A DNA stretch of 64,000 bases. Origin: Adineta vaga. Its lineage: Eukaryota; Rotifera. Location of the stretch: NCBI GenBank assembly GCA_021613535.1, contig CP075493.1, positions 2,604,001 to 2,668,000 on the forward strand, read 5' to 3'. The notes below the pieces were generated by a model, which saw only the letters and a list, made by a program, of their open reading frames with translations, was not told where the DNA came from and did not search any database. Numbering within the stretch: position 1 is the first letter of the stretch; every line of letters starts with the position of its first letter. The position numbers and the translations under genes were made by a program. Below are positions 24,369 to 39,073 of this stretch, one piece after another.

Positions 24369-25043
24369 ATGTCACGATTTTCAACAGTTGCTGATGTACG
24401 GAATAGAAATAATTTCCAACGATATGAATGTAATACGAATATTAATACAAGAAATTATGTTTCATCTCAATTACCAACATTGCCTATGCCATGTCATGAT
24501 TTACGTTTATCTGTCTCTGATCCAGTTCAATCGCCAAAACTATTATCTACATCCACCTCTCGATCATCAACTCGTACAATATTATCGAATCGACGAGATA
24601 GTGAACAAGAGAAGAATATGAAAATGACAAATGTGAATACTCAAAGATCTCTCATTCGATCTGTATCTTATTGTCCGACGTCTTCTCAGCGAGATATATT
24701 CGATGAACATATGGCACTTTTTGCAGATTCATTTTCTGTTGTTCGAATATCTCTCCTTGCAAGCAATGGTTCGAATCAGTCGCCTAATTTATGTAAAAAT
24801 TCCAATCATGACCAAAAAACATGTAAAAGAATGAAAAGAAATCATAAACGGGTCGAACGACAAAGAAATGAACATGTCGAAGAACTCTCATCTTCATTAA
24901 ATGATATATCACAATCAACAATTACAGTTGATCAAGATTACGATTATGTTAAAACGACTTCATTAGTAGAAGATTTGCCATATATACCTACCACTACAAT
25001 TCGGAAACAATTACATGTTTATTTACCAAAAATAACTCGTTAA
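24369..25043 (+). CDS. Hypothetical Ser/Thr/Asn-rich disordered protein
   Basis: The open frame from the ATG at 24369 encodes about 224 residues (MSRFSTVADV onward). It is polar, with a Lys/Arg-rich stretch near the middle (KRMKRNHKRVERQRNEH) and no signal peptide or transmembrane segment. The frame is open further upstream to 24303, but ATG 24369 follows an acceptor (tttttag, then AGAA), so it is preferred. No domain recognised. Length and non-repetitive composition favour a real gene. It could be a nuclear or cytoskeletal adaptor, but nothing specific is seen. Confidence 0.6.
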   Translation: MSRFSTVADVRNRNNFQRYECNTNINTRNYVSSQLPTLPMPCHDLRLSVSDPVQSPKLLSTSTSRSSTRTILSNRRDSEQEKNMKMTNVNTQRSLIRSVSYCPTSSQRDIFDEHMALFADSFSVVRISLLASNGSNQSPNLCKNSNHDQKTCKRMKRNHKRVERQRNEHVEELSSSLNDISQSTITVDQDYDYVKTTSLVEDLPYIPTTTIRKQLHVYLPKITR

Positions 25044-25948
25044 TTGTCATTCAATTTTACTTATCGAACTTATTTTTTGTATTTTCTAAAAATCTTGCGG
25101 GATGAGTGCAGGTGTGGGTGTAGAAGAAATTTACCGCTAATTATAGAAGACGAGTAAGTTCGAATAATGCTGCGTACTTCTACTAGTATCTTTTTAAATT
25201 GAAATGGTCTATGAACTTACTGACTAATGATTAAAATTTCTTTGATTTTTACAAAATATCAAACATAATTGATCACATGACTCTCTAATCGAATAAATGG
25301 CATGCAAAAGTGTACAATTGGATCTTGTCCTTTACGTTAACAGATCTCAAATACTTAGATTCACTTACGTTCTACACGCTTTTTTAAAAACGAATCATTG
25401 AATGTTTAATTAAGAAAATAAGTCATAGATTCAAGCATGAATCATAGAACTCTTAATTTATAATTAAAACTATTATCAGTCACGACTATTGTCTGTTCAT
25501 CCGATATTTAATATAATAGCAAAGTAAAAAATAATGTTCTTCTTCTGATTTATTGATTGGTGTCTATTCTTGAGAAATTTCGAATCTAAGAAAAGTTCAT
25601 TCTTATTCTGATTTTAACAGTAAGATAGCACATATCTACTCGAATAATCTCAATACATAATATCATGTTGAAAAATCGAGTATTAGTACAGTTTCTTACT
25701 AATTATGTCACTCATCTTGTTAACAAATTACAGATATATCATCATCATATGATATAATACTGATAGCTGTATCCTGTCTATAGACATTGTAGTTATCTCA
25801 TATAACAAAAATGCAGCGACTGTCACTGAAGACATATTAAATTAAACATATGAACGTTTTGTCTGCTCATTTATTTTCTTTTTGTTAATAGAGAAAATAC
25901 AGCAATTAAAAATAAGTAATCCATTCTTTTCATTTTGATTATTTTCCT
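25044..25948. other. Intergenic region between convergent genes
   Basis: About 0.9 kb of AT-rich DNA with no frame or motif I would call. Confidence 0.55.
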
Positions 25949-26303
25949 CTAACCAAAAAATGCATCCCAATGATGTTTTCGACCGAATGATTGTCGTTTA
26001 GTTGGATTGTAATCATTGATTCGATTAGATGGATTTATAAAAGATGTTGGAGGAAATATAAAACGTGCTGATCGTTCTGCTATATGTACTTCGTCATTAT
26101 TCTCTTCATTATCAAGTTCATCACTGTCATTGATTTCTAATAATGGTAAATATCGTTCGTCGAATATAACTGAAGAACTAATTCGCATTATGATTAAACA
26201 TGACACTAAGAAAAGCGAGAATGAAAAACAAACTAGATCAATTGAACATTCATTTTATTAATTACTAACCAACAAGAGATAAAAGATAAAAACCTGAAAC
26301 CAT
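25949..26303 (-). CDS. Candidate neuropeptide precursor ending HHWDAFFG
   Basis: Two exons, 26303-26270 and 26205-25949, join at GTT G|TG (phase 1) and give 96 residues. Exon 1 plus the start of exon 2 encode a hydrophobic signal peptide (MVSGFYLLSLVVSCLIIM). An acidic spacer follows (INDSDELDNEENNDE), then a C terminus with prohormone sites: ...PTKRQSFGRKHHWDAFFG and stop. Cleavage at KR and at the RK of GRK would release a QSF peptide and HHWDAFFG; the terminal Gly of the latter could become an amide. If RK is not cut, one longer peptide starting with a Gln able to cyclise to pyroglutamate would result. The precursor plan is standard for animal neuropeptides, but I do not recognise the peptide family. 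Confidence 0.7.
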
Positions 26304-27625
26304 GTTATTGAATAAAATTGAATATGAAGAATGAGAAGAAAAAAACGGTTCGTGAGTGAATGAGATAATAAATATTACAAATGATTTAGTTTCTTGTTGG
26401 TCTTGTCGAATTGAAAGAGATAGATGTAGAATGGATTTTTATCCAGCTAATTAAATGTTTCTTTTCTTCTTTAGATCTGCTTTCTTAACAGAAAAAAAAT
26501 TAGAGATTAGTCTTGTACTACTTATTATCCATCACGGCATCTAGTCTTTCCTCTTCGTCGTTCTCACTATTTTCTTGTTTTTCTTTATATTATTTCGCTT
26601 TCTAATAAATTTAACAAAGAATAGAATGAGAAAATCGTGCATGATATGCACTTAACCTTGTCTACGTATTATCAAGATAATCATTAGTTACATAAAGAAT
26701 GCACAGAGAAAAACCTTGATTCCTTTTTTTTGTATTATCGAGATTTAAGATATGGAAACTATCGCATACTTCAATTTAAGTATCAATCAACGGAAAAACA
26801 ATTGTTCACAAATTTCGAGAATAACATTTTTTGCCAATATATTTGTAATCTAAAGGTTATATCGTATAATTTGTACATTATATGTCAACGAATAGCATCC
26901 ATCTTATTTTCTTGTCAAGTCATTTCATCACTCTCCAGAAGACTCGTCATTATCCTCATCGTTTTATTTCCAAAGTATCCTATTTGATCTTTAATTATAT
27001 AATGAATCATAGAAAAAGAAAATGTCTTCGAAATTGTCACAAATACATTCTTTATTGTATGATATGACATTTGATCTAACATATCTTTCATTCTTTTGAT
27101 AATTAGTTCTAGATTCCATGAAATAGCTCATTTGAAAAAGATGATCTAACCATTATTGATATATCTATTTCTATAATCGATGTTTTCATTGGCGTAATGT
27201 TTGTATCTGTAGCAATGATTTATTACCAAGATTACTGCCAGATGTGTGTACATCTTATTTTGTTCTGTAATGATGGGATGAATGAAGTTTTGTTTTTTGT
27301 CATTCGATTATTTCTTTTAATTTCATCATTGAAATTTTGTTTTGTTTTCTCAGTGTAGAACACTTGTGCAAACGAAAAAGAAAAAGAAACGAAGAATAAA
27401 AGGATGAAACACAAGTGATGAACTGCATAGTTTGTACATATATATATATACGGACTAAAGCAATAGAACTGATGGAAAATAAAAGACATGCAAAAGACTG
27501 ATGAATTGTTTTTTGTTTTTTTGTGAAGTGACATGAAACAAACGAAGAAAGAAAAAGAAAAGACATTAAGTCATTTGTGAGGAATTCTGTTTTCATCAAA
27601 TCGAATAAATATATATATGTAAATT
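26304..27625. other. Intergenic region
   Basis: About 1.3 kb upstream of the peptide precursor and downstream of the SPA17-like gene. Overlapping short frames (26730-26987, 27232-27599) are compositionally biased and lack splice-consistent partners. A short TA run lies near 27442. Nothing else seen. Confidence 0.5.
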
Positions 27626-30600
27626 CTATTTTTCCATATCTTTTCGGACTCGATAGCCACGATAAGCAGCCTAGATGAAATTATTAAAAAAAAACAAGTA
27701 TTTCGAGATGAGAAAAACACAAAGGAAATGTTCTTACTTGAATTTTAATTGCTGCTGAATTATCATCTTCATATTCAGGTTCTTTATTACCTTCAACCGA
27801 TGATGATAAAACTACAATCAGAAATAAAGAAGAGAAACAGAGAAAATATCAATATAGTTTACTTTTAGTATCAGCATGATCGTATTCATCATGTCCATGT
27901 GATGACATTGATGCATGTGTATTTTGTTCATTACCAGTTCCTCCAGTTCCTAATTCTTTACGAGTTTTATAACCACGAAATGATGCTTGTATACGTGTTG
28001 CTGCTTTATCAAGATTTGGATCATTCATATCGATTTCGTCGGTATCCAAATTTGTTTGATGTTCTCGTTCAAAATCTGAATCACGTGGTACTTGTGTATG
28101 TCGTTCGAAATCTTCACTTAATTGTGTTGGTTCACGTTCGAGACGAGGACGATTAGTATCTTGTTGTTCACCTAAAAAAAAAATCATTACTATTTAGTTT
28201 ATCTTCTATTAAATGAAGATTATTGCAATGTCTTGTCTTTTTTTCTAGACGTGTCAAATGTCAACGATATTTTACTCTTTGGCATGTCGACGCTTTTTCT
28301 CCATTCGAGACAGTGTCTGATATACAATGAATGACGTCGATGATCAGAGCTTCAATCGAGTTTCTTTTTTTTTGACAGATAACTATCCAAATAGAAAACT
28401 GTACATAGTAGCTATATTCTATCTAATGATGTATTGGTATCAACCTAGCCAAGAGCGATAAAAGGTCCTCGACGTCATTCATACTTGTCTAAATAATGAA
28501 ACAAATATACGTGCTGTAAATATCCTTGCGAGAATTCTTAATGCATTCCTATGTACGAATGAATTTAATGACTCACCTGAATGAAATATGATTTAAATAA
28601 ATCAATTGATGTGTGTGTGTGTGAATGCACAGAGTTGAATAGAAAATGATTTCTCGAGTTCTACTTTATGTATCTGTCTGAATGGATATCTATCGAATGT
28701 ATAAGATACAAACAATATACACTACGGATAGTTTGTACTTGTATTTAGCTGATATTCTCGTCTTTTCTCTCTCTCTCTCTGTTTCTTCTTTGCTCTATCG
28801 ATAAGCTAAACTGTCGCATTTCTTTATCCGTAGGCTAAATCTTTTCTCAGTAACGATAACATATGAAAAGAGAAATATTGTCTAGCGATGTTGTTTGGCA
28901 ATAGTGAACTCTTGCTTTGTACGAATAGAATATAATACGATATCACGTCAAAGCAAAAGAAAAGAAAAGAAACGATAATATACGATAATTTCCTTATATA
29001 GACGTTTTTCTTTTCTATTAAATAACAAAATTATTCATTTACCAGTTTTATGATGATCATCACGATCACTATCATGTTTGCCACTAAGACGACTTGATGG
29101 TCGAGATGATACTTTTTCATTGTCAGAGTCCTAAAACAGAAAATTTTCAATGTTTCTTTTTCTCTCTCTCTTTATTTAATCGTATCAAAAGAACACTATA
29201 CATGTTGTTGTGGTCGATCTGATAAATGATCACGATCACTAGCACTAACAGGTGATGATCGTTCTTGACCAACATTTTTACGAAGTTTCTGACCTCGAAA
29301 TCGTGCCTAGAAAAAAAAAGAAAACAATACATACGAGAGAAATATTAACATGAATATGAGATAATTATATCGAACTTGAATTGATCTTGCAGCTCGTTCT
29401 TGTTCTTCTTTTTCTTCTTCCGTAAGTTCTTCAGTAAATGGTTGATCTTCTTCGACTTCAACTTTCTACAAAACTAACTTTTTCAATAGAAATTATTTCA
29501 AAATACCTTACTGTTTCATGTTCTTCGTGTTTTTCCGATCGTGCACTTGAAATACGTGGTGATTTCTAAACAAACGATTTGTTCAAGTTAATCAATATTA
29601 GTAATAATAATTACCTGGTGATGATGATCATCATCCTTTGGTGTAGCTGATCGTCCCGTATCATAACCTAATTCTTGTCGATCAGTATCAAATATATCTT
29701 TATTCTACAATGAAAATTTTTTTAAAATAAATAAAAAATAAAACTCTCTGAACTTACGTCTCGTCGCATTTTTTCAACATCTTGTCTTGCCTTATGACCG
29801 CGAAATTTCGCTTGAATTTTTGTTGCAGCATTCTGTACTTCCGGATCATTGACTGAATATTCTTCCTATAGTGAAACTCATACATAATGAAACAAAACAA
29901 AATTCAATTGATTTCATACTTGAAAACTGGGATTATTATAATACCGATCTTCAAGTGAAGTTTGTTTGTCAGGTAAATACGATTCACCTTGTTCTAAACG
30001 ATACATAATAATATTAATATAAGGATGAATAAGCTAAAAGTTTGATTTATTTAAAACTAATTTTTTCAATGAAATCAATCAAACGAATATTAAACTAATC
30101 AATAATGTATTTCCGGACACTAATACCGGCAAAAAAGGAAGATTTTCAAGAAAAGAACTGCATTTCTTTTCATTAAATATGAACAGTTCGATACACCTTT
30201 AATCAATTATGCCTTCAAATCTAGCAAAAATATTCTTTTATCTTCACATTGAACAAAGCACAAAATTCTATGGCGATTGAAAGCCGTTTATTTCTTCATT
30301 CTCTTCTACGAAGATTTCTTATCAAATCTTTCTTGATTAATGTATTTAACAAAAAAAAACGCTTTTTTTTCTTCTTTCTTATAGAAATATCACACACACG
30401 TACACGCAAATATGTGAAGAATAAGAATAGTAATAAAGCATTCTCATTAACCTAGGAAAACAGTGTGAAAAATCAGAGTCAAATCAAAACGACCACACAC
30501 ACACAAAAGAATTAACAAGAGAAAATAGTTTGTTTTCTATTCTATTTTGAATGAATAACTTGGTTAAAATTATTCAATACTTGTTCAGCTTTACGTCTTA

Positions 30601-32898
30601 TATCATCAGGTAAATCTTCGGGAATGTTATATTCATTATTGGATATTTCAATAACCGTATTTTTCATCGGTGAATTCTCATCTAGTATTGATGATGATGA
30701 TGTATTATCTAGAAAAACTTGTCGAACACGTTTTGTAACTGTTACATTAACAACTTCATGTTCATTTGTTTCAGCATTCAAAGAATTTAAATCAAGTGCT
30801 GAACCCATTTTATCATATAAAGCTTTTAAAAATGAATTTTCCGAAGATTGTGATGCGACATAGATTGTAACCATATTCATTAAACGTCGTTTAACAGGAT
30901 TATCACTATCAATTGATTTATATTGTTCAATATCATTGAAACATTGTTGAAGTTGTTCGTTAATAAGTTTTTTTTCTTCGACTGTACCAATAATTCGTTT
31001 ATGAACATAATCAATAAGTTTTTGTTTTTCATCTTGATCGGAAAGAATTTTTTCTCGAACAAATGATGCAACTTCTTCCTTGAGTTTATCGATTGTTTCA
31101 TTATTTGAATAAGAGATAGTTGTTTCAAAATTATTCTTAACTGTTGTTTGTTCATCATCATTATCTGTTGCTATCAATGTTGATGGCGATTGTGCTGATA
31201 AAGTTGGTGTTGTTGGTAATTTTTCTTCCGAATCAATGAAAGGTACATTGGCAAATTTATCACCATTGATTGATGATGATTGTTCACAAATTGAATTGCT
31301 CTTTTTATTTCTTGTTGATACATCATTTTTTCCGTATTTGTCTTTGTTTTTCTTAACTTTTGACACGCATGCACCCATTGATTATTGTTGTCGTCGTTGT
31401 CGTCGTTGTCGTTTGATTCTTTGTCTTTGTCTTTACTAGATTGTCTTACTTGGTGCTGGTTAGTTTATGGTTACGAACGCGATAGTAATAGAATAGAATA
31501 TTTTGTCATTAGACTTGTTCCTTATTCTTCCTACTATGATTTTTCTCTCTATTTCTTTATTAGAGACAGAACGAGCGAATCAGCATACATGTTTCTCTTT
31601 CATTATACTGATGAACTTTTTCGGCATACATATATGTATATATATATATGTGTGTTATGCGCTTATAAATTAAAGATCATTCATCAAGTCAAGAAAGCAA
31701 AAAAGAAACGTCGTCATCATTATAATGGAAAGCTCAAAAGACATTTCATAGATATCCAGAGGCGAATGGTTGCCAATTGCTTTTTACGCACTTTTCTATT
31801 TATGTCGGATATGAATTTTGATCCATGGTGTATTAGAAATCTTAGGAGACTTCAATCATTCTTTTTCTCTTTTGATAATCTAATTTTTCAATGTATATAT
31901 TCATGTAAAAAGAAACCAGCAAAAATCATTGACGCGTCATAGTTACATTTCAGATTCTATTCCCGTCTGTCTATTGTCTATATACAAACGATCACATCAA
32001 GTCTATGATTGCTCTTTTTTTACTTCCTATCTCATCATGTGAATAATTGATTGGGAGGGAAGAAAAGAGAAAGATGAAGAGTACTCTTTTGAATGAATAC
32101 TAACAAATAATAAATGATTCCACATTGTCCATGTCTTTCTTTGCTTCTATAACTCGTTATTAATGAATCAATTAAAAGTTTGATCACTATTATTATCAAC
32201 AGACAAATATCTACGCAAAAACATTCGAACTTTACACTATTGTACGCTCGATGATAATACATTAACAGATGGAAAATCCATCAAGAAAAGAAATTTGATA
32301 CATATACAGTAGACAGAACAAAAATGGAAAGAAGAAAAAAGAAAAAGCTACAGCGACTAACATCAATCGTTGATGATGGTAATCATGAGATTTATGTTAG
32401 ACGCGCGCGGCATGCATAAATCTACAGACGATCGTAGAGAATCCATTAGAACAATTCATCTTTTTCTCTTGACGATGACAAATCATTCGAGCGGAGGATG
32501 TTACATCAACGGATCAAGTCAAGATTACATAGATCAGATAAAGTCATTCAATATATTAATACAAATGTTGATCCTTTTTCATAATCATTGCTGATAGGAA
32601 CAAGTTAAAAATAAATTAAGACAAAAATAGTTTCAATCGAGAAATAATTCAGGCGAATGAATCGCTTTTCATGTTATTTAGACATGATCGATTAATTTAA
32701 AAGAAAAGAAAAAAAAGAATCAAGAATATTAGCGAAATAGTTCTTACCGCGTCGTTGAAGTAATTTTTCGAAATATTCTGCAGCAAATTCATGAATATTT
32801 CTTGGTTGACTACGAAGAATTTCAGTTGATAAACCAACTAAAAGACTTTGAAAACCTTTGGGTACACGTAATTTAGTATTGGAAAACGGAATAACCAT
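27626..32898 (-). CDS. SPA17-like protein with RIIa domain and four IQ motifs
   Basis: Predicted flagellar/ciliary scaffold related to sperm autoantigenic protein 17. Eleven exons (32898-32748, 29993-29920, 29865-29758, 29704-29615, 29565-29512, 29465-29376, 29306-29202, 29130-29043, 28171-27863, 27811-27738, 27670-27626) sum to 395 residues in frame. The first exon is an RIIa docking/dimerisation domain: MVIPFSNTKLRVPKGFQSLL, then FAAEYFEKLLQRR, close to human SPA17, so it should bind AKAP-type helices. Four IQ motifs follow: AATKIQAKFRGHKAR, AARSIQARFRGQKLR, AATRIQASFRGYKTR and AAIKIQAAYRGYRVR, each expected to bind calmodulin. Human SPA17 has one IQ and about 151 residues. IQ2 and IQ4 are both split by a phase-0 intron after IQ, while IQ1 and IQ3 are intact, pointing to an internal duplication. 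Linkers are acidic and His/Asp-rich. Intron 1 (about 2.75 kb) contains another gene. Confidence 0.88.
28327..28482. repeat. 14-bp inverted repeat inside an SPA17-like intron
   Basis: ATGAATGACGTCGA at 28327-28340 is repeated as its exact reverse complement at 28469-28482, 128 bp apart, within the 871-nt intron 28172-29042. It could be the ends of a small decayed element or simply a hairpin. No target-site duplication is evident. Confidence 0.4.
30542..31378 (-). CDS. N-myristoylated-type unknown protein, nested in intron 1 of the SPA17-like gene
   Basis: Single-exon frame of 278 residues on the same strand as its host gene. It begins MGACVSKVKKNKDKYGK: Gly2 with Ser6 fits the N-myristoylation consensus, Cys4 could be palmitoylated, and the basic cluster would aid membrane binding. 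A low-complexity Ser/Thr-rich region is followed by a helical, charged segment (about residues 95-150, KLKEEVASFVREKILSDQDE) and a C-terminal helix (LPDDIRRKAEQVLNNFNQV). No enzyme motif was found. Length, coherent amphipathic helices and a textbook dual-acylation start argue for a real gene with its own promoter in the roughly 1.4 kb upstream (31379-32747), where I see no other gene. Confidence 0.72.
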   Translation of the reverse strand: MGACVSKVKKNKDKYGKNDVSTRNKKSNSICEQSSSINGDKFANVPFIDSEEKLPTTPTLSAQSPSTLIATDNDDEQTTVKNNFETTISYSNNETIDKLKEEVASFVREKILSDQDEKQKLIDYVHKRIIGTVEEKKLINEQLQQCFNDIEQYKSIDSDNPVKRRLMNMVTIYVASQSSENSFLKALYDKMGSALDLNSLNAETNEHEVVNVTVTKRVRQVFLDNTSSSSILDENSPMKNTVIEISNNEYNIPEDLPDDIRRKAEQVLNNFNQVIHSK

Positions 32899-34027
32899 AA
32901 TGCTAATGCTTCGTTCGAAAAAGAAAAAAACTATACGATCTAAAATTAATTATTCAACGATTTACATACTAAAAAAGCTAAAGAAATTTGTTTCGAGCTG
33001 AGAAATCACATATCAACACTAACAATAATAATAACAGAAAAGAAAAAAAAATCATACCCAAGAGACGAAGTGAATGAAGCAGAACAAACGGAAACCATGG
33101 CAGACTGAGGCAAACAGGGGCAAAAGACATCACAAATGGCTCAATGAAAAAGTCCAATAGTGAAAAAGGAACAAACAGAGGGCGCAGTTTTTATAGAAGA
33201 AAATCATTATTCTTTATATATATTTGCAGAATGTAATTATTTAAAAATTTATAGGAAAGAAAGTATAATTTATTCGTTTCTTTCCGATTAATCTATATAT
33301 GCTACAGAAACTTCCGTCTTGTTCGATTTCTCACAGATTATATATCGAAAACAAATTTTCTATCAATTAGAAAATTCTATTTCCATCATTCGTCTTCTTT
33401 TTTTTTCTTCTCCTATATACAACAATAAATCGACATTCATCTAATTCAGTTTTAGAAATCTAATAAAACGATTTTTAGCTTCATTTCTTTCACAATAAAA
33501 TATAATCAAACATACTTTAGTGATAAAGAAGATATCTAAGCAAATACTAGTATTTTAGACTTCGTGTTAATCTATAGACTGAAGAAAAAGAAGAAAAAGA
33601 GTCAGAATGAAAGCTAATGGATGTTATATGAACTTCATAGATGCATCTCATATATTATTTCTTTCGTGACAACATGCACATAGATGCATTACGAACTAAC
33701 TAATTTTCTTTTAATCATTCATGAAGAAGAGAAAAACTGTTTTCCGGATAAAAAGACAATCATATATACTAGACCAATAATAACTTCCTTCATTACAAAG
33801 GAAAAAGATTATTTATTCAGTTTAATAATATCAGTATTGATGATGAAAATAAGGATATGTTTAACTGAATAGGAAAACTTTTATTTTTTTTTCTCTTCAA
33901 GAGAGTCAAAACATCGAACAATCACAAAAGAAGAACAATAATAATCAAATCATCGTTTGGTATTTTTTTTCTCGGGTTAATATAAAAAGAAGATCGATGG
34001 ATCTGACACAAACATAACCGGATCATT
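32899..34027. other. Intergenic region
   Basis: Upstream of the SPA17-like gene and downstream of SmD3. AT-rich apart from a short, more GC-balanced patch at about 33080-33150. No gene recognised. Confidence 0.55.
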
Positions 34028-34561
34028 TTAACGATCACCTCGACCACGTCCACCACCAAAACCGCCACGATCACCACCGAAACCACCACGATCACCTCCG
34101 AAACCACCACGATCACCGCCACGACCACCGGGTTGTCCAACAAATGAATTCATCGGTGGTCGACCACGTACACCTCGTCCTCGTGCAATTTGAGCACGTA
34201 AAATAGCTGATTTACCACGACCAGCCCCACCTTTAACACCACGCATATTTTTAAACATTGGTGCATTCTAAAAATAACATTGAAAATAAAACAAACTTAG
34301 ACACACAAATAGTTTGTGGTTTCTTACTTTGAGCATATCAGGAAAGATCATAAAGCGAATTTTCGATCCACGAACATATATGTATTCAAGTTGAGCTTGT
34401 CGACCATCACGATATGTTACAGTTACATTCGCTAATTGACAATTCATATTATCTTCAGCTTCGATTAATTTACCACGATACACTTCGGATGTTACTGATT
34501 CTATCGTAATTACATGACCTTCAGCTTCATGTAAAATTTTAATCGGTACTCCAATCGACAT
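34028..34561 (-). CDS. SNRPD3: Small nuclear ribonucleoprotein SmD3
   Basis: Core spliceosomal Sm protein that assembles in the heptameric ring on U1, U2, U4 and U5 snRNA. The two exons, 34561-34328 and 34267-34028, give 157 residues. The Sm fold is almost identical to human SmD3: [36 protein letters not shown], then TVTYRDGR and the Sm2 motif [17 protein letters not shown]. The second exon starts NAPMFKNM and continues [18 protein letters not shown]. The tail differs from human: it extends into a Gly/Arg/Asp/Phe-rich run with repeated FGGDRGG units, ending [11 protein letters not shown] dipeptides in Sm tails are sites of symmetric arginine dimethylation that promote SMN binding, so the longer tail may add sites. 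Confidence 0.96.
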
Positions 34562-35317
34562 TATAATATGTCCGTTGAAATCTTAACTCAAGAATAATAA
34601 ATCTATCTAAAATAACACTAAATCTTGATATAGAATAGAATAGAATTTCTGCAATGGATGCTTGAAATTGACAAAGAGAAATGGTTCACGTTAATGATTG
34701 CTTAGTAAGGCTGCTCGGAAAATATAAATAGATTATAGATGTCACTAGTTTACTGTTCTTCTTTTTCATTTTGCAAATAACATAACAAATGAATAAACTT
34801 ATATATCTATAATACAATCGATATTATTGAAAGTAAAAGTTGAGTGACAATTCAATATGCATAATTTACTAAAACCTAAATTAAATAACAGAAAAAAAGT
34901 CTATTTTTTTCTTTTTATCTTCTTTTGAAAGATTAATCAACAAAATGAAGCACATTAGTGACGCTTCAATGTTAAATTTAATTGAAATAATATACTGAGT
35001 TGTTTTTATCTTGAATCTATGCAGATTACAGATATTCCATGCACAAATAAAATAAAATTTTTATTTTAAAGTCTCTAAACTATTGAAGACAATCGTTTTA
35101 TTTTCAAATCAGTTTTTATTCACAAGATCAAATCGAATCACAATATCAACAAAAGTTGACAAGACAAAAAACAACTAATGAATATTCGTTTTGTAATGTT
35201 CGTGTGTTCATTTCATAAACACATAATTCTTACAATGATTTGAACGTTGTTTTCATTTGATACAGAATATAAAAATGATAATAATAGAAGCGAAATTAAT
35301 GCCATATGATTTCCATT
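34562..35317. other. Intergenic region
   Basis: Promoter side of SmD3 and 3' side of the small secreted-protein gene. AT-rich; nothing else seen. Confidence 0.55.
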
Positions 35318-35551
35318 TCACACATCACTTTTCTTTTGATCAGTAGGTACCCTCAATGGAATTCTCTTTGCTGGATGATGACTGTCATTTTTGTTTACAC
35401 ATGGTTTCTTCTTATTATTACAATCTCCAGCTTTACTAAATGTTGAAGATATTCTTAAAGAAGGTATTCGTACTCGAATTGCATCGATATGATCAATAAT
35501 TAACATTGTACAGACAATCAATATCAACAAGCGATTGTAAGAGTATTGCAT
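35318..35551 (-). CDS. Small secreted protein, possible peptide precursor
   Basis: Single-exon frame of 77 residues starting with a good signal peptide (LLILIVCTMLIIDHIDA). The mature part is basic, with one cysteine pair (CNNKKKPC) that may form a small loop. It holds two related hydrophobic-basic motifs, IRVRIPSLRI just after the signal and RIPLRVP near the C terminus, the second preceded by a KR site. It could be a peptide hormone precursor or a short secreted basic protein. No family recognised. Confidence 0.55.
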   Translation of the reverse strand: MQYSYNRLLILIVCTMLIIDHIDAIRVRIPSLRISSTFSKAGDCNNKKKPCVNKNDSHHPAKRIPLRVPTDQKKSDV

Positions 35552-36091
35552 CGTGTTACCACTACTGTTTTCAATTTGTTTTTTTGTAAGTTATGAAAGG
35601 CAAAGAAAAATACCTATTCAATTTATCTATTTTTTGCGCTGCTTAATTTCTGATTTGTTTTTCTTGTTCTGACTATTAGAATCTTGGCAGAGAAAAAATA
35701 TTTACTCTATATGCACAGTGACCGCCTCACCTATAATCGTTCTGCATGAATGCTCACTCGTTTCACCTTTGAGTATCGACTTTTTTTCTCTGGTGAAATA
35801 AATAACGATATTCTGTATGCCTATTTAGAGTAACACTCTAATCAACTACGAATAACAATTTAGTTGTTTTTCTATCGTTCATTACACGTTTTAGGTATGA
35901 AATATATTATTTCGTATTAGACAAGTACATTGTGCTGTTTCTTGCATTCTATAAATATATATATATATATTCCAAAGGTTAATACAATAAAGGAAAATAA
36001 ATGTGTTGTTGTACTAGAAGACTAGATTCAATGACGAATACAAGATATAAAACAATAAAATAAACAGGAAACACCGAGATTAGATGTCTGT
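35552..36091. other. Intergenic region
   Basis: Short AT-rich spacer with a (TA)n run near 35950. Upstream of the secreted-protein gene and downstream of the MFSD6-like gene. Confidence 0.55.

Positions 36092-39073
<2,982 letters not shown>

Noticed and set aside
27232-27599. Two overlapping minus-strand frames of about 100 residues
   Set aside because: Phe/Ser/Ile-rich, overlapping each other in different frames, no splice-consistent neighbours.
31385-31942. 185-residue plus-strand open frame in the SPA17-like intron
   Set aside because: It begins without an ATG, is rich in Ser/Leu/Tyr/Lys low complexity, overlaps the promoter side of the nested gene and shows no domain or splice support.
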